This document shows, in pieces, positions 24,576-32,792 of a stretch of 64,000 nucleotides of DNA. Location of the stretch: NCBI RefSeq assembly GCF_000478275.1, contig NZ_ASJB01000055.1, forward strand, positions 120,386 to 184,385, in the 5' to 3' direction. Below the pieces are notes generated by a model. That model ran no database searches and was not told where the DNA came from. It saw only the letters and a list, made by a program, of their open reading frames with translations. Position 1 is the stretch's first letter, and each line of letters starts with the position of its first letter. The position numbers were made by a program, and so were the translations under genes. The DNA comes from Amycolatopsis orientalis DSM 40040 = KCTC 9412. GTDB lineage: Bacteria > Actinomycetota > Actinomycetes > Mycobacteriales > Pseudonocardiaceae.

Positions 24576-25388
24576 ATGCCTGTCAAGGAAGTGCCGGCGG
24601 AGACGTACTGGCTCAGACGAACCAGGTATTTCGCATTCAGCGCGCTGTTGGGTATGAGCGGGCCCGCCGTGATGGTGGGGATCCTCCAGCTCGGTCCCGA
24701 AGCCGGGGTCGTCGAAGGCTGGTCCGACGGCGCGGGCATGATCGCGATCGGCGTCCTGCTCGTGACGGCGGCGCTGGCGGTGGTCTGCGGGCATCGGGTG
24801 TGGGTCAACGATCGCCTCCTGGACAGGACGGTCGCCGGACTCGCGGGCTCGTCGCCCCGCCGAGACGAGTTCGATGGCGTCGATCCGGAAACGGAGACGC
24901 GGCGGCTGCTCGCCTTGGCCCGGAGGGTCACTCGCTTCACGATCGGATGGGTCCCGTTCGCGGTCGCGATCGTGGTCCTGGAGGTGAACTACCTGCCTGA
25001 TCCGGCCGAGGATCGCCAGGCCGTCGTCGCGGTGACGGTGGTGCTGAGCCTGGGCTGCGTCGTGTTCGGACAGGTCATGAACGAGGTCTGGCACCGGCGG
25101 TATCGGTCCGTCCTTGCCACCGGGTGGCGACCCGCGACGGTGACCGTGAACCTGGACCACGACCGGACGAACCCGGAGGGCGAGCCGCGGATCTTCGACG
25201 TGAGGTTCCCCGGCGGCGAGCGGAGCCGGTTGCGTGGCGTGCAGTACACGTCCCGCAACGGCCATCGTTTCGGTTGGCGTCCCGACATCCCGGTCTGGGT
25301 CGGCGGTGAAGGCGAAACCATGGTCTTGCTGTTCTCCCGTGGACCCTCGGTTCCTCCGTGCGCGGTGCCGGCGAGGCTCATCCCATGA
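24576..25388 (+). CDS. Membrane protein of unknown function, paralogue 2 of 3
   Basis: 270 residues with two helix pairs (about 17-37/53-72 and 119-139/148-169), RRYRS (174-178) followed by TGWRPATVTV, then a beta-rich domain with IPVWVGGEGETMVLLF (238-253) and a final AVPARLIP. The N-terminal PAETYWLRRTRYF resembles PETYMNRRDLFR of paralogue 3. I prefer ATG 24576, with GGGGGC eight bases upstream, over ATG 24561. Its stop overlaps the ATG of paralogue 3. The C-terminal domain recalls DUF3592-type membrane proteins, but I cannot assign it. Confidence 0.72.
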   Translation: MPVKEVPAETYWLRRTRYFAFSALLGMSGPAVMVGILQLGPEAGVVEGWSDGAGMIAIGVLLVTAALAVVCGHRVWVNDRLLDRTVAGLAGSSPRRDEFDGVDPETETRRLLALARRVTRFTIGWVPFAVAIVVLEVNYLPDPAEDRQAVVAVTVVLSLGCVVFGQVMNEVWHRRYRSVLATGWRPATVTVNLDHDRTNPEGEPRIFDVRFPGGERSRLRGVQYTSRNGHRFGWRPDIPVWVGGEGETMVLLFSRGPSVPPCAVPARLIP

Positions 25389-26263
25389 GCGACGGCAGGT
25401 ACGTCTGGCCGGAGACCTACATGAACCGGCGGGATCTTTTCCGGGTGCTCTCCTATGTCGGGGGAATGATCGCGGTCATCGGTGCGATCGGGCTCATCCG
25501 TCGGATCAGCGGGTCCGAAGTCGAATGGCTGTGGAACGGGATCGCCGACGAAATCGGTCTCTTTGCGGTAGGGACGATCGGCGCGGTGTTCGCCGATCGT
25601 CGCAGCAGGAGCGACGCGCGCCGGTTCGACGCGACGTTCGCGGCGGCGAAGACCGCTGAGGAGCCGATTCCGGCGGAAGCGCTCGGCATGGAGCTCGATG
25701 AGGTCGCCGGGGACCTCGAAACGCGACGACTGCGCCTGCTGGGGCGTCGTGCGCTCCTGTGGACGATCTTCTGGGCGACGGTGCTCGCTGCAGGGATAGC
25801 GGGCATTCTCCGCGCCGTGGCGAACTCGTCGGTGCCCGCCTATGACACGACTTCCGCGGGGCACGGTCTGCTCGTGCTCGGCTCGATCCTCGCTCTTGCC
25901 TTCGGTGCCGTCATCGGACTGAATTCGCTGTCGGCCGCGGCGCGGTGGCCGCGGCGGTACCGGTCCGTCGTGGCGACGGGCTGGCGTGCGGCGAGGGCGA
26001 CGGGGGAACCACGCTTCTTGGCGCCGTATCGCGGCTCGCCGGCGGACCTCCGGCTCGACTTCCCGGACGGGTCCGAATTGCACGTGGCGACGTGGGATTC
26101 CACCTCCCATGTCGTTCGTCCTTACCGGGACAGGAAGGACGTGCCGGTCTGGGTCGGCGGGGAAGAGGAGGACATGATCGTGCTGTTCCCCTACAGCCGG
26201 ATTTCGGCCAAGAGGTACGCGGTTCCCGCCGCCGAAATGCCCGGCGTGAGGACGGATCCCTGA
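25385..26263 (+). CDS. Membrane protein of unknown function, paralogue 3 of 3
   Basis: 292 residues with the same plan: helices at about 21-38, 52-70, 123-143 and 160-182, RRYRS (190-194) with TGWRAARATG, then VPVWVGGEEEDMIVLF (253-268) and a final AVPAAEMP. A charged cytoplasmic-type segment of ~50 residues (71-122) separates the helix pairs. It is coupled to paralogue 2 by an ATGA overlap. Function unknown; the conserved acidic GGE-x-(E/D)-x-M stretch is the most likely functional site. Confidence 0.75.
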   Translation: MSDGRYVWPETYMNRRDLFRVLSYVGGMIAVIGAIGLIRRISGSEVEWLWNGIADEIGLFAVGTIGAVFADRRSRSDARRFDATFAAAKTAEEPIPAEALGMELDEVAGDLETRRLRLLGRRALLWTIFWATVLAAGIAGILRAVANSSVPAYDTTSAGHGLLVLGSILALAFGAVIGLNSLSAAARWPRRYRSVVATGWRAARATGEPRFLAPYRGSPADLRLDFPDGSELHVATWDSTSHVVRPYRDRKDVPVWVGGEEEDMIVLFPYSRISAKRYAVPAAEMPGVRTDP

Positions 26264-26284
26264 TCGTTTCGCGGCACCGCCGCT

Positions 26285-26890
26285 TCAGTCGATCTTGCCG
26301 GTCAGGTACCGCTGCACGGTCGGCGCGATCGCGGTCACCAAAGGCTCGATCTCACTCGAAGCCATCGGCTCGAATTTCGCGACGTACCGCACCATCCCCA
26401 TGCCGACCAATTGCGACGCGCACAGGGTCGTCCGCAGTGCGATGTCGTCCGAGCCGATGTCGCCGATCACCTTGGTGAAGAAGTTCTGGAAGAACCCGCG
26501 CAGCACGGCCGCCGCCTGCTCGTGCCCGGCGACGCTGCGGACGAGCGCCTGGAACACTTCGCCGCCCGCGCCGTCCCAGCGGGTGAGGAAGGTGCGCACG
26601 ATCCGCTGGCCGAATTCGTCGTCGGGCCCGTCCTGAAGTGCCGTCAGCAGTTCGTGCGGGTCGAACGGGAGCTTCAGGATGGCTTGCGCGAAAAGTCCTT
26701 CCTTGCTGCCGAACCAGTGGTTGACCATCGCGGCGTCCACCCCGGCGCGCGTCGCGATCGCGCGCACGGTCGCGCCGTCGAAGCCGCTTTCGCCGAACAC
26801 CGCGCGCGCGGCCTCGATCAGCGCCGTGCGGGTGTCCTGCCCGCCGGGCCGCCGTCCCCGTCGCCGGACGGTAGTGTCTTCACCAGCCAT
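26285..26890 (-). CDS. TetR-family regulator divergent from trpE
   Basis: A 201-residue TetR protein: DTRTALIEAARAVFGESGFDGATVRAIATRAGVDAAMVNHWFGSKEGLF, split by reading into the three DNA-binding helices, and a C-terminal domain like that of its paralogue at 21232-21834. It faces trpE across 86 bp that contain a 28-bp perfect-arm palindrome, a good autoregulatory operator that could also affect trpE. The ligand is unknown. The start at 26890 fits the usual N-terminal length. Confidence 0.9.
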   Translation of the reverse strand: MAGEDTTVRRRGRRPGGQDTRTALIEAARAVFGESGFDGATVRAIATRAGVDAAMVNHWFGSKEGLFAQAILKLPFDPHELLTALQDGPDDEFGQRIVRTFLTRWDGAGGEVFQALVRSVAGHEQAAAVLRGFFQNFFTKVIGDIGSDDIALRTTLCASQLVGMGMVRYVAKFEPMASSEIEPLVTAIAPTVQRYLTGKID

Positions 26891-26914
26891 GGCGTCATCA
26901 TGAACGGACCCGCC

Positions 26915-26942
26915 GCAAAATTCAACAATGCTTGAATTTTGC
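26915..26942. promoter_or_regulatory. Palindromic operator between tetR and trpE
   Basis: Arms GCAAAATTCAA (26915-26925) and TTGAATTTTGC (26932-26942) are perfectly complementary around the 6-base centre CAATGC. The AT-rich dyad stands out from its GC-rich surroundings. It lies 24 bp before the tetR start and 34 bp before the trpE start. Size and form fit a TetR operator. Confidence 0.75.
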
Positions 26943-26976
26943 CCCCGGTCCCGGCCCCCGGCACCGTTGCAGCACA

Positions 26977-28548
26977 ATGAGCGACATGGTCAGCGCCGCA
27001 CACGCCAGCCCGTCGGGGCTCGGCTCGGTCAGCCCTTCGCGCGACGAGTTCCGCGCGCTCGCCGAGGGCCGTCGCGTCATCCCCGTTGTCCGCCGCGTGC
27101 TCGCCGACGGTGAGACCCCCATCGGGGTCTACCGCAAGCTCGCCGCCGACAGGCCGGGGACGTTCCTCTTCGAATCGGCGGAGAACGGCGCCTCCTGGAG
27201 CCGATGGTCGTTCATCGGCGTCGACAGCCCCGCCGCGTTGACCGTGCGTGACGGCCGGGCCGTCTGGACCGGCACGCCGCCGGTCGGCCTGCCGACCGAG
27301 GGCGACCCGCTGACGGTGCTGCGCGAGACCGTCGCCGCGCTCCACACCGAGCAGCTGCCCGGGATGCCGCCGCTCACCGGCGGCATGGTCGGCTACATCG
27401 GCTACGACGCCGTCCGCTGGCTTGAACGGCTCCCCGAACTCGCCGAACGCGACCTCGACATCCCCGAGCTCACCATGCTCCTGGCGACCGACCTGGCCGC
27501 CTTCGACCACCACGAGGGCACGGTCACGCTGATCGCGAACGCGGTCAACTGGGACGACTCGCCCGAGCGGGTCGACGCCGCGTACGACGACGCGGTCGCG
27601 CGCCTCGGCGCGATGACCCAGCAGCTGCACGTCGCGGCCCCGGCCACGGCCGCCGTGTTCGACCGCCCCGCGCCGGAGTTCACCCGCCGCCGGACCAAGC
27701 CGGACTTCCACGCCGCCGTCGAGAAGGCCGTCGAAGCGATCAAGGCGGGCGAAGCGTTCCAGATCGTGCCGTCGCAACGGTTCGAGATCGAAACCCAGGC
27801 CGACGCGCTGGACGTCTACCGGGTGCTGCGCACGTCCAACCCGAGCCCGTACATGTACCTGCTGCGCCTGGACGGCTTCGACATCGTCGGCTCCAGCCCG
27901 GAGTCGCTGGTCACCGTCCGGGACGGCCGCGCGACCACCCATCCGATCGCGGGCACCCGCTGGCGCGGCGCCGATCCGGAAGAGGACGCGCAGCTGGCCA
28001 AGGACCTGCTCGCGGACGAGAAGGAGCGCGCCGAGCACCTGATGCTCGTCGACCTCGGCCGCAACGACCTCGGCAAGGTCTGCAAGCCCGGCACCGTGCG
28101 CGTCGTCGACTTCTTCGACGTCGAGCGCTACAGCCACGTCATGCACATCGTCTCCACGGTCACGGGCGAACTCCTGGACGACAAGACGGCCTTCGACGCG
28201 GTCACGGCCTGTTTCCCGGCCGGGACGCTCTCGGGCGCGCCGAAGGTCCGCGCGATGCAGCTGATCGAGGAGCTGGAGCCGACCCGCAGGGCGCTCTACG
28301 GCGGTGTCGTCGGGTACCTCGACTTCGCCGGGGACGCCGACACCGCGATCGCGATCCGCACCGCGCTGATGAAGGACGGTGTCGCGTACGTCCAGGCCGG
28401 GGGCGGCGTCGTCGCCGACTCGGTGCCCGACTACGAGGACACCGAGTCCCTCAACAAGGCCCGCACCGTGCTGTCCGCCGTCGCGGCGGCGCAGACGATG
28501 ATCGCGGCGGACGAACTCGACCCGGCGGGTGACCGCACTCGTGTCTGA
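26977..28548 (+). CDS. trpE: Anthranilate synthase component I
   Basis: Chorismate-utilising subunit that with a glutaminase makes anthranilate, the first step to tryptophan. The 523 residues include the feedback-site region TFLFESAENGASWSRWSFIG, and the catalytic domain with IKAGEAFQIVPSQRFE, SPSPYMYLLR-like SNPSPYMYLL, PIAGTRWRG, DEKERAEHLMLVDLGRNDLGKV, and TLSGAPKVRAMQLIEELEP. The start is ATG 26977 (ATG 26986 also possible). No trpG or trpD is in the cluster. Located as in mycobacteria, before the Trp-region membrane gene and trpCBA. No Trp-codon leader peptide is seen upstream. Confidence 0.96.
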   Translation: MSDMVSAAHASPSGLGSVSPSRDEFRALAEGRRVIPVVRRVLADGETPIGVYRKLAADRPGTFLFESAENGASWSRWSFIGVDSPAALTVRDGRAVWTGTPPVGLPTEGDPLTVLRETVAALHTEQLPGMPPLTGGMVGYIGYDAVRWLERLPELAERDLDIPELTMLLATDLAAFDHHEGTVTLIANAVNWDDSPERVDAAYDDAVARLGAMTQQLHVAAPATAAVFDRPAPEFTRRRTKPDFHAAVEKAVEAIKAGEAFQIVPSQRFEIETQADALDVYRVLRTSNPSPYMYLLRLDGFDIVGSSPESLVTVRDGRATTHPIAGTRWRGADPEEDAQLAKDLLADEKERAEHLMLVDLGRNDLGKVCKPGTVRVVDFFDVERYSHVMHIVSTVTGELLDDKTAFDAVTACFPAGTLSGAPKVRAMQLIEELEPTRRALYGGVVGYLDFAGDADTAIAIRTALMKDGVAYVQAGGGVVADSVPDYEDTESLNKARTVLSAVAAAQTMIAADELDPAGDRTRV

Positions 28549-29116
28549 GGACCCGGAAGGCGCCGCCCCGCGGGCAGGGAAGGCCAAGCGTCCACTGTGG
28601 ATCGCCGTGGCCGGGCTGCTGCTGGGCGCGGTGGCGTTGTGGGGATCTTCACGGCTCGTCTGGTTCGCCGAGTTCCGCGACGGCGGCGTGCGCGGCACGG
28701 TGCTGTACACCGAAACCGGGTCACAGCGTGCTGTTGCGCTGATTCCGCTCGCCCTGCTCGCGCTCGCGGGTACGGCGGGACTGATCGCCACCGGTGGCTG
28801 GCCACGCCGGGTGCTCGGCGTGGTACTCGCGGTCGCGGGCGTCGCTGCCGGGTGGATCGGCGTGGTCGGTGGCGCGTTCACCGGATTCGCCGACGGGCTG
28901 CCCGTCGCCCAGATGCTGGGTGCCAGGGGACTGGCGATCCTCGGGGGAATTCTCGTGACCGCCGGGGGGTTGGCAGCCATCAAGGGCGCGGGCCGGATGC
29001 CGCGCCTCGGCGCGAAGTACTCGGCGCCGGGGGCGAAGAAGCGGGCCGCGAAGGATCCGGAGACCGAGCTGTGGGAGGCGCTGAGCGACGGCGAAGATCC
29101 CACCGCGGCCCGGTGA
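28541..29116 (+). CDS. Trp-operon-associated conserved membrane protein (TIGR02234 type)
   Basis: A 191-residue protein with four helices (about 17-36, 63-82, 89-108, 122-140). The central periplasmic part and the basic C-terminus (GAKYSAPGAKKRAAKDPETELWEALSDGEDPT) match the family found between trpE and trpC in actinobacteria. Function is unknown; retention of its place in the operon suggests a link to tryptophan metabolism or uptake. GTG 28541 overlaps the trpE stop by 8 bp; GTG 28529 is an alternative. Confidence 0.88.
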   Translation: MSEDPEGAAPRAGKAKRPLWIAVAGLLLGAVALWGSSRLVWFAEFRDGGVRGTVLYTETGSQRAVALIPLALLALAGTAGLIATGGWPRRVLGVVLAVAGVAAGWIGVVGGAFTGFADGLPVAQMLGARGLAILGGILVTAGGLAAIKGAGRMPRLGAKYSAPGAKKRAAKDPETELWEALSDGEDPTAAR

Positions 29117-29255
29117 CGACAGCGGAATTCGCGGGTTTCGGAGATCTACGCCGGGAAAGATGGCACGGTGGGCATTCGGAGTAACGGACATACCCGGAAC
29201 CAGGCCGTATCCGTGCGGGGGTTAGCATCGTTTCGGCGGGAAGGGGAAGGTTTTT

Positions 29256-29312
29256 GTGAGCGACCTTGCGAAGGAATCCGTGAGTACGACAGCCGGTGAG
29301 GTCCGCCGGTGA
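29256..29312 (+). CDS. Candidate 18-codon leader peptide coupled to trpC
   Basis: GTG 29256, preceded by a purine-rich GGAAGGGGAAGG, opens an 18-residue frame (VSDLAKESVSTTAGEVRR) whose TGA overlaps the trpC GTG (GTGA). It contains no Trp codons, so it is not a classical attenuation leader. It could set up translational coupling to trpC, or be chance. Confidence 0.35.
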   Translation: MSDLAKESVSTTAGEVRR

Positions 29313-30118
29313 GCGTGCTCGAAGACATCGTCGCCGGCGTCCGCGCCGATCTCGCCGAGCGCGAGGCGGCTCTGCCGTTCGACGAACTGAAGAAGCGCGC
29401 GACCCAGGTCGCGCCCCCACGTGACGTGCTCGCGGCCCTGCGTGAGTCCGGTATCGGCGTCATCGCCGAGGTGAAGCGGCGCAGCCCCTCCAAGGGCGAT
29501 CTGGCCGAGATCCCGGATCCGGCCGCGCTGGCGAAGGACTACGCCGACGGCGGCGCCAGGGTGATCAGCGTGCTGACCGAGCAGCGGCGGTTCGGCGGTT
29601 CGCTCGCCGACCTCGACGCGGTCCGCGCGGCGGTCGACATCCCGGTGCTGCGCAAGGACTTCATCGTCAGCCCGTACCAGGTCCACGAGGCGCGGCTGCA
29701 CGGCGCGGACATGGTCCTGCTGATCGTGGCGGCATTGGAGCAGAACGCCCTGATCGCGCTGCTGGACCGGGTCGAATCCCTCGGGATGACCGCGCTGGTC
29801 GAGATCCACAACGCCGAAGAGGCCGACAAGGCCCTCGAAGCCGGCGCGAAGGTGATCGGCGTCAACGCCCGCAACCTGCACACCCTCGAGGTCGACAGGG
29901 ACGTCTTCTCGCGGCTGGCCCCCGGCCTGCCGATGGACGTCTTCAAGATCGCCGAGTCCGGTGTCCGCGGCCCCGGTGACCTGATGTCCTACGCGGGCCA
30001 CGGCGCCGACGCCGTCCTCGTGGGCGAAGGGCTCGTCGCTTCGGGCGACCCGAAGGGCGCCCTGGTCAAGCTCGTGACCGCCGGTTCGCACCCCGCTTGC
30101 CCGAGGCCGTCTCGATGA
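29309..30118 (+). CDS. trpC: Indole-3-glycerol phosphate synthase
   Basis: TIM-barrel enzyme closing the indole ring from CdRP (EC 4.1.1.48). It has 269 residues as a stand-alone form, not fused to TrpF. VIAEVKRRSPSKGDLAEI holds the first catalytic Lys, VLRKDFIVSPYQVHEARLHGADMVLLI the second Lys and a Glu, then LVEIHNAEEADKALEAGAKVIGVNARNLHT and IAESGV. GTG 29309 is preceded by GGTGAGG. Its stop overlaps the trpB ATG. Confidence 0.97.
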   Translation: MSVLEDIVAGVRADLAEREAALPFDELKKRATQVAPPRDVLAALRESGIGVIAEVKRRSPSKGDLAEIPDPAALAKDYADGGARVISVLTEQRRFGGSLADLDAVRAAVDIPVLRKDFIVSPYQVHEARLHGADMVLLIVAALEQNALIALLDRVESLGMTALVEIHNAEEADKALEAGAKVIGVNARNLHTLEVDRDVFSRLAPGLPMDVFKIAESGVRGPGDLMSYAGHGADAVLVGEGLVASGDPKGALVKLVTAGSHPACPRPSR

Positions 30119-31344
30119 GCGTGGAGTACACCGAAACACCGCACGGCGAGCACGACCCGGACGACCGGGGCTATTACGGCCCGTACGGCGGCCGGTTCAT
30201 GCCCGAGGCCCTGATCGGCGTCGTCGACGAGGTCGCGGCCGAATACGACAAGGCCCGCACGGACCCGGACTTCGTCAACGAGTTCCGGCGCCTGCTGCGT
30301 GACTACGCTGGTCGCCCGTCGCTGCTCACCGAGGCCAAGCGCTTCGGTGAGCACGCCGGTGGCGCCCACGTCTTCCTCAAGCGCGAGGATTTGAACCACA
30401 CCGGTTCGCACAAGATCAACAACGTGCTGGGCCAGGCGCTGCTCACCAAGCGGATGGGCAAGAAGCGGGTCATCGCCGAGACCGGGGCCGGGCAGCACGG
30501 CGTGGCCACCGCCACCGCCTGCGCGCTGCTGGACCTGGAATGCATCGTCTACATGGGCGAGGTCGACACCGAGCGGCAGGCGCTGAACGTCGCCCGCATG
30601 AAGCTGCTCGGCGCCGAGGTCGTCCCGGTGAAGACCGGTTCGCGCACGCTCAAGGACGCGATCAACGAAGCGCTGCGTGACTGGGTCACCAACGCCGACA
30701 CCACGCACTACCTGTTCGGCACGGCGGCGGGCCCGTACCCGTTCCCGATGATGGTGCGGAACTTCCACAAGATCATCGGCGAGGAGGCCCGCGCCCAGAT
30801 CCTGGAGCAGGCCGGACGCCTGCCGGACGTCGTCGCGGCCTGCGTCGGCGGCGGGTCGAACGCGATCGGCATCTTCCACGGCTTCATCGACGACCCCGAG
30901 GTCCGTCTCGTGGGTCTCGAGCCGGGTGGCGAGGGCGTCGAGGGCAACCGCCACGGCGCCACGCTGACCAAGGGCACCCCGGGCAACCTGCACGGCGCGA
31001 TGACGTACCTGCTGCAGGACGAGGACGGCCAGACCGTCGAGTCGCACTCGATCTCCGCGGGCCTGGACTATCCGGGTGTCGGCCCGGAACACTCGTGGCT
31101 CAAGGACAGCGGCCGCGCCGAGTACCGGCCGGTGACCGACGCCGAGGCGATGGACGCGTTCAAGCTGCTTTCGCGCACCGAGGGCATCATCCCGGCGATC
31201 GAGTCGGCGCACGCGCTGGCCGGCGCGCTGGTGCTGGGCCGTGAACTCGGCCCCGAGGGCCTGATCGTGGTGAACCTGTCCGGTCGTGGCGACAAGGACA
31301 TGGACACCGCCGCGAAGTACTTCGGCCTGGTGGAGAACGCATGA
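30115..31344 (+). CDS. trpB: Tryptophan synthase beta subunit
   Basis: PLP enzyme joining indole and serine (EC 4.2.1.20). The 409 residues start RGYYGPYGGRFMPEALIG; HTGSHKINN carries the PLP-binding Lys100, AETGAGQHGVATA the catalytic Glu, CVGGGSNAIG the phosphate loop, and HSISAGLDYPGVGPEHS the COMM region. This is the TrpB1 type that pairs with TrpA. The ATG at 30115 overlaps the trpC stop; a TTG six codons upstream (30097) is less likely. Confidence 0.97.
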   Translation: MSVEYTETPHGEHDPDDRGYYGPYGGRFMPEALIGVVDEVAAEYDKARTDPDFVNEFRRLLRDYAGRPSLLTEAKRFGEHAGGAHVFLKREDLNHTGSHKINNVLGQALLTKRMGKKRVIAETGAGQHGVATATACALLDLECIVYMGEVDTERQALNVARMKLLGAEVVPVKTGSRTLKDAINEALRDWVTNADTTHYLFGTAAGPYPFPMMVRNFHKIIGEEARAQILEQAGRLPDVVAACVGGGSNAIGIFHGFIDDPEVRLVGLEPGGEGVEGNRHGATLTKGTPGNLHGAMTYLLQDEDGQTVESHSISAGLDYPGVGPEHSWLKDSGRAEYRPVTDAEAMDAFKLLSRTEGIIPAIESAHALAGALVLGRELGPEGLIVVNLSGRGDKDMDTAAKYFGLVENA

Positions 31345-32132
31345 GCGAGTTGAGTGACGTCTTCGCCAAGACGCGCGAAGAGGGTCGCGGAGCGCTGATC
31401 GGGTACCTCCCGGCGGGCTTCCCGACGGTCGACGGGTCGAAGGACCTGCTGGCCGCGGTGGTCGACGGCGGCGCCGACCTGGTCGAGGTGGGCGTGCCCT
31501 ACTCGGACCCGGTGATGGACGGCCCGACCATCCAGGCCGCCTCGGTGAGCGCGCTCACCAGCGGTTTCAAGCTCAAGCACCTGTTCGAGGTCGTCGAGTC
31601 GGTGTCGTCGCGCGGCGGCAAGGCCGTCGTGATGACGTACTGGAACCCGGTGCACCGCTACGGCGTCGACCGCTTCGCGCGGGACCTCGCCGCCGCGGGC
31701 GGGCTCGGGATGATCACCCCGGACCTGATCCCGGACGAGGCCGACGAGTGGATGGCCGCGTCCGAACAACATGGCCTGGACCGGATCTTCCTGGTCGCGC
31801 CGTCCTCCTCGGAGGAGCGGATCGCGAAGACCGTCGAAGCCGCTTCGGGTTTCGTGTACGCCACCGCGGTGATGGGCGTGACCGGTGCCCGTGACCAGGT
31901 CGGCGTGCACGCCGAGGATCTGGTCGCCCGAACCCGCGCGCATACGGAGCTGCCGATCGGGGTCGGGCTGGGCGTCCGCTCCGGCGCGCAGGCGGCCCAG
32001 GTCGCCGGTTTCGCCGACGGTGTCATCGTGGGCTCGGCCCTGGTGACCGCCGCGGCGAGCGGACTGGACGCGGTGCGCGAGCTTTCGGCGGAACTGGCCG
32101 CCGGGGTGCGGAAAGCCGTCGCTCCCGCTTGA
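31341..32132 (+). CDS. trpA: Tryptophan synthase alpha subunit
   Basis: TIM-barrel subunit releasing indole from indole-glycerol phosphate. It has 263 residues. VEVGVPYSDPVMDGPTIQAAS contains the catalytic Glu, MITPDLIPDEADEW the catalytic-loop Asp region, and VGLGVRSGAQAAQVAGFADGVIVGSALV the phosphate site. ATGA overlap with trpB. It ends the trp operon, followed after 8 bp by a strong terminator. Confidence 0.97.
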   Translation: MSELSDVFAKTREEGRGALIGYLPAGFPTVDGSKDLLAAVVDGGADLVEVGVPYSDPVMDGPTIQAASVSALTSGFKLKHLFEVVESVSSRGGKAVVMTYWNPVHRYGVDRFARDLAAAGGLGMITPDLIPDEADEWMAASEQHGLDRIFLVAPSSSEERIAKTVEAASGFVYATAVMGVTGARDQVGVHAEDLVARTRAHTELPIGVGLGVRSGAQAAQVAGFADGVIVGSALVTAAASGLDAVRELSAELAAGVRKAVAPA

Positions 32133-32140
32133 TCTGACGT

Positions 32141-32193
32141 GAACCGAAAGGGCCCTTCACCGCGTGCGACGCGGTGAAGGGCCCTTTCGGTTC
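32141..32193. terminator. trp-operon terminator, perfect 25-bp arms
   Basis: Arms 32141-32165 and 32169-32193 pair perfectly around a 3-base loop (GCG). The core AAGGGCCCTT also appears in the palindromic modules at 36329 and 47659. It lies between trpA and the convergent broken gene and overlaps the latter's stop codon. Confidence 0.85.
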
Positions 32194-32660
32194 AGCACTC
32201 GGTGATGGACAGTGGCGACGAGTAGAAGCTGGTGTACCAGGTGAATCCGGCGACGTTGTCGCGTGGTCGACGTACAGATCCCAGCGCCGGGACACGCCAT
32301 CGGGGTCGGTGATGAACCCGAGCGTGCAGACGGCCGCGACGTCGTGTCCCGGGTACATCGCCTCATAGGCCCAGTCGGGCCTCGGGTAGAGATGCACCCA
32401 CGTCTCGCCCTTGGCGCCGCCTGTCTTCATGCCGACGTTCCCGCACCACTGCGTCGACTGCGTCGTCAGGTAGGACGCGTAGGTGTAGCCGGTCCGCATC
32501 TGGAAGTCGTCGTAGATCAGGTTCCAGCGGACACCGCCCTGGTCGATGTAGCAGATGGTCCTGAGCGCGACGTTGCTGACGACGAGGTGGGCGGACTGCG
32601 GCGCTGGCCATCGGAGCGGTCGAGACCAACCCGGTCAGCACGAGCGCGGCCGGACCAGGT
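32192..32660 (-). pseudogene. Broken gene for a small secreted protein (two frameshifts, no start)
   Basis: Three frames on the minus strand together spell one secreted protein: a signal-like LVLTGLVSTAPMASAA; then, after a shift near 32598, QSAHLVVSNVALRTICYID through WCGNVGMKTGGAKGETWVHLYPRPDWAYEAMYPGHD to WDLYVDHA; then, after a shift near 32262, DNVAGFTWYTSFYSSP to ITEC and a TGA. No start codon is visible in the signal frame. The mature part would be ~135 residues with four Cys. The family is not recognised. An inactivated gene is the simplest reading; two sequencing errors in a GC-rich region are the alternative. Confidence 0.7.
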
Positions 32661-32792
32661 CTGTTTCGGTGACTGAATCGTCCCTTTCGGCCGGTGCCGC
32701 GTCCGTTCGTCCAAAGTGGACAGTGCCGCTTGCCATGACGGCTTCCGTCCCTAGGGTGGGGCGCACTCGTCGATCACGGGAAGGGACATGCC

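Noticed and set aside
29117..29308. A classical Trp-codon attenuator before trpC or trpE
   Set aside because: No leader peptide with Trp codons and no pair of alternative hairpins was found in either upstream region.
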